Source: JBBSJV01 sp038256935
GTDB taxonomy: Bacteria; Patescibacteriota; JACMRA01
NCBI GenBank assembly: GCA_038256935.1
Contig: JBBSJV010000003.1
Span: 1-33,118, forward strand
Length of the DNA: 33,118 bases
Direction of reading: 5' to 3'
Translations under genes and position numbers: made by a program
Shown: piece after piece, positions 32,915-33,118 of the stretch
How the letters are laid out: each line of letters opens with the position of its first letter
How positions within the stretch are numbered: the stretch's first letter is position 1
Notes under the pieces: model-generated
Databases searched by the model: none
The model's input: only the letters and a program-made list of their open reading frames with translations
Told to the model about the DNA's origin: nothing

Positions 32915-33095
32915 TAGATCTGAAACAAAGCAAATTCGAGCAATCGGAAACAGTTGTTTTAGAACTACGGATCTGCACAACGCAACAAGGGACATAATTA
33001 TTTTTCAGGTAAGTATTGAGCATACTAGCCGTAAACCATAGCTTTGCACAGCCACAAAACATACTTTATCCTTGTTACCCAGTTTGCAGATCCAT
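32915..33095 (+). ncRNA. Candidate structured RNA with two alternative closing helices
   Basis: A likely transcript of about 180 nt. GATCTGAAAC (32917-32926) can pair with GTTTGCAGATC (33082-33092, one bulge), closing the whole RNA. GGATCTGCA (32969-32977) can pair with TGCAGATCC (33085-33093, perfect), using the same 3' bases. Inside, AACAAGG (32984-32990) pairs with CCTTGTT (33070-33076). A short T run follows the closing arm (33095-33099). No match to tmRNA, RNase P, SRP RNA or tRNA motifs that I can see, and no open reading frame of note. The window ends 25 bases later. Confidence 0.45.
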
Positions 33096-33118
33096 TTTTA
33101 AGATATCTAACCCAATAT

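Noticed and set aside
32941..32970. GTTTTAGAAC-like stretch reminiscent of type II CRISPR repeat or tracrRNA
   Set aside because: A short chance match; no repeat copies or cas genes are nearby.

Overview
The window looks like part of a small-genome, AT-rich bacterium of the Candidate Phyla Radiation (Patescibacteria). I base this on low GC, compact gene packing, short divergent versions of universal genes, a large PBP1A with a wordy extracellular tail, a choice-of-anchor/LPxTG surface protein, and extensive near-leaderless translation starts. I cannot place it in a phylum from sequence reading alone. TAA, TAG and TGA all appear as normal terminal stops, so nothing supports a globally altered genetic code. 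There is no tRNA, rRNA, CRISPR array or transposase gene that I can see.

Layout. 84-4176: envelope block (AI-2E family permease, MurC/Mpl-type ligase, a sortase-fold protein without its catalytic cysteine, and a convergent secreted protein ending in LPRTG). 4330-5875: small P-loop kinase and flavodoxin-like protein. 5876-6180: diverged intergenic repeats. 6181-9302: ABC-2 export operon (ATPase broken by a TAA, DUF2256 mini-protein, permease, frame-broken membrane/PH-like gene, second permease). 9368-10084: VapBC-like toxin-antitoxin pair behind a perfect promoter. 10268-12006: unknown small gene, then tuf with a strong terminator. 12007-12530: a gene-free block full of structured repeats. 12531-14698: MacB/LolCDE-type ABC pair. 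14762-16378: peptidyl-tRNA hydrolase, RBBP9-like hydrolase and Nudix hydrolase. 16379-19251: small ORF, repeat-bearing spacer, a DinD/BRO gene with an internal TAG, and an MgtE/CBS gene with an internal TAG. 19419-22384: standalone ABC-exporter membrane domain, small membrane protein, glutamate dehydrogenase. 22666-25166: unknown gene with an internal TGA, methionine aminopeptidase, phosphofructokinase. 25167-25606: cluster of REP-like palindromes. 25607-29854: LepA reduced to its G domain, and PBP1A. 29957-32844: YibE/F membrane protein, zinc-ribbon protein, YgjP-like metallopeptidase. 32880-33118: probable promoter and structured RNA.

The genes are mostly housekeeping and envelope functions (peptidoglycan precursor and polymerisation, surface display, export, translation, central carbon and nitrogen metabolism). 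Three things stand out. First, a ~122-nt element occurs twice in opposite orientation (12400-12520, 31903-32026); its closing helices pair in both copies although their sequences differ, which points to a structured RNA family. Second, the adjacent 96-bp tandem array has a third unit that keeps the fold but changes the sequence. Third, there is a run of damaged or decayed genes: four ORFs with exactly one in-frame stop each (using all three stop codons), one frameshifted gene, a G-domain-only LepA, a cysteine-less sortase, and an LPxTG protein without its membrane anchor.
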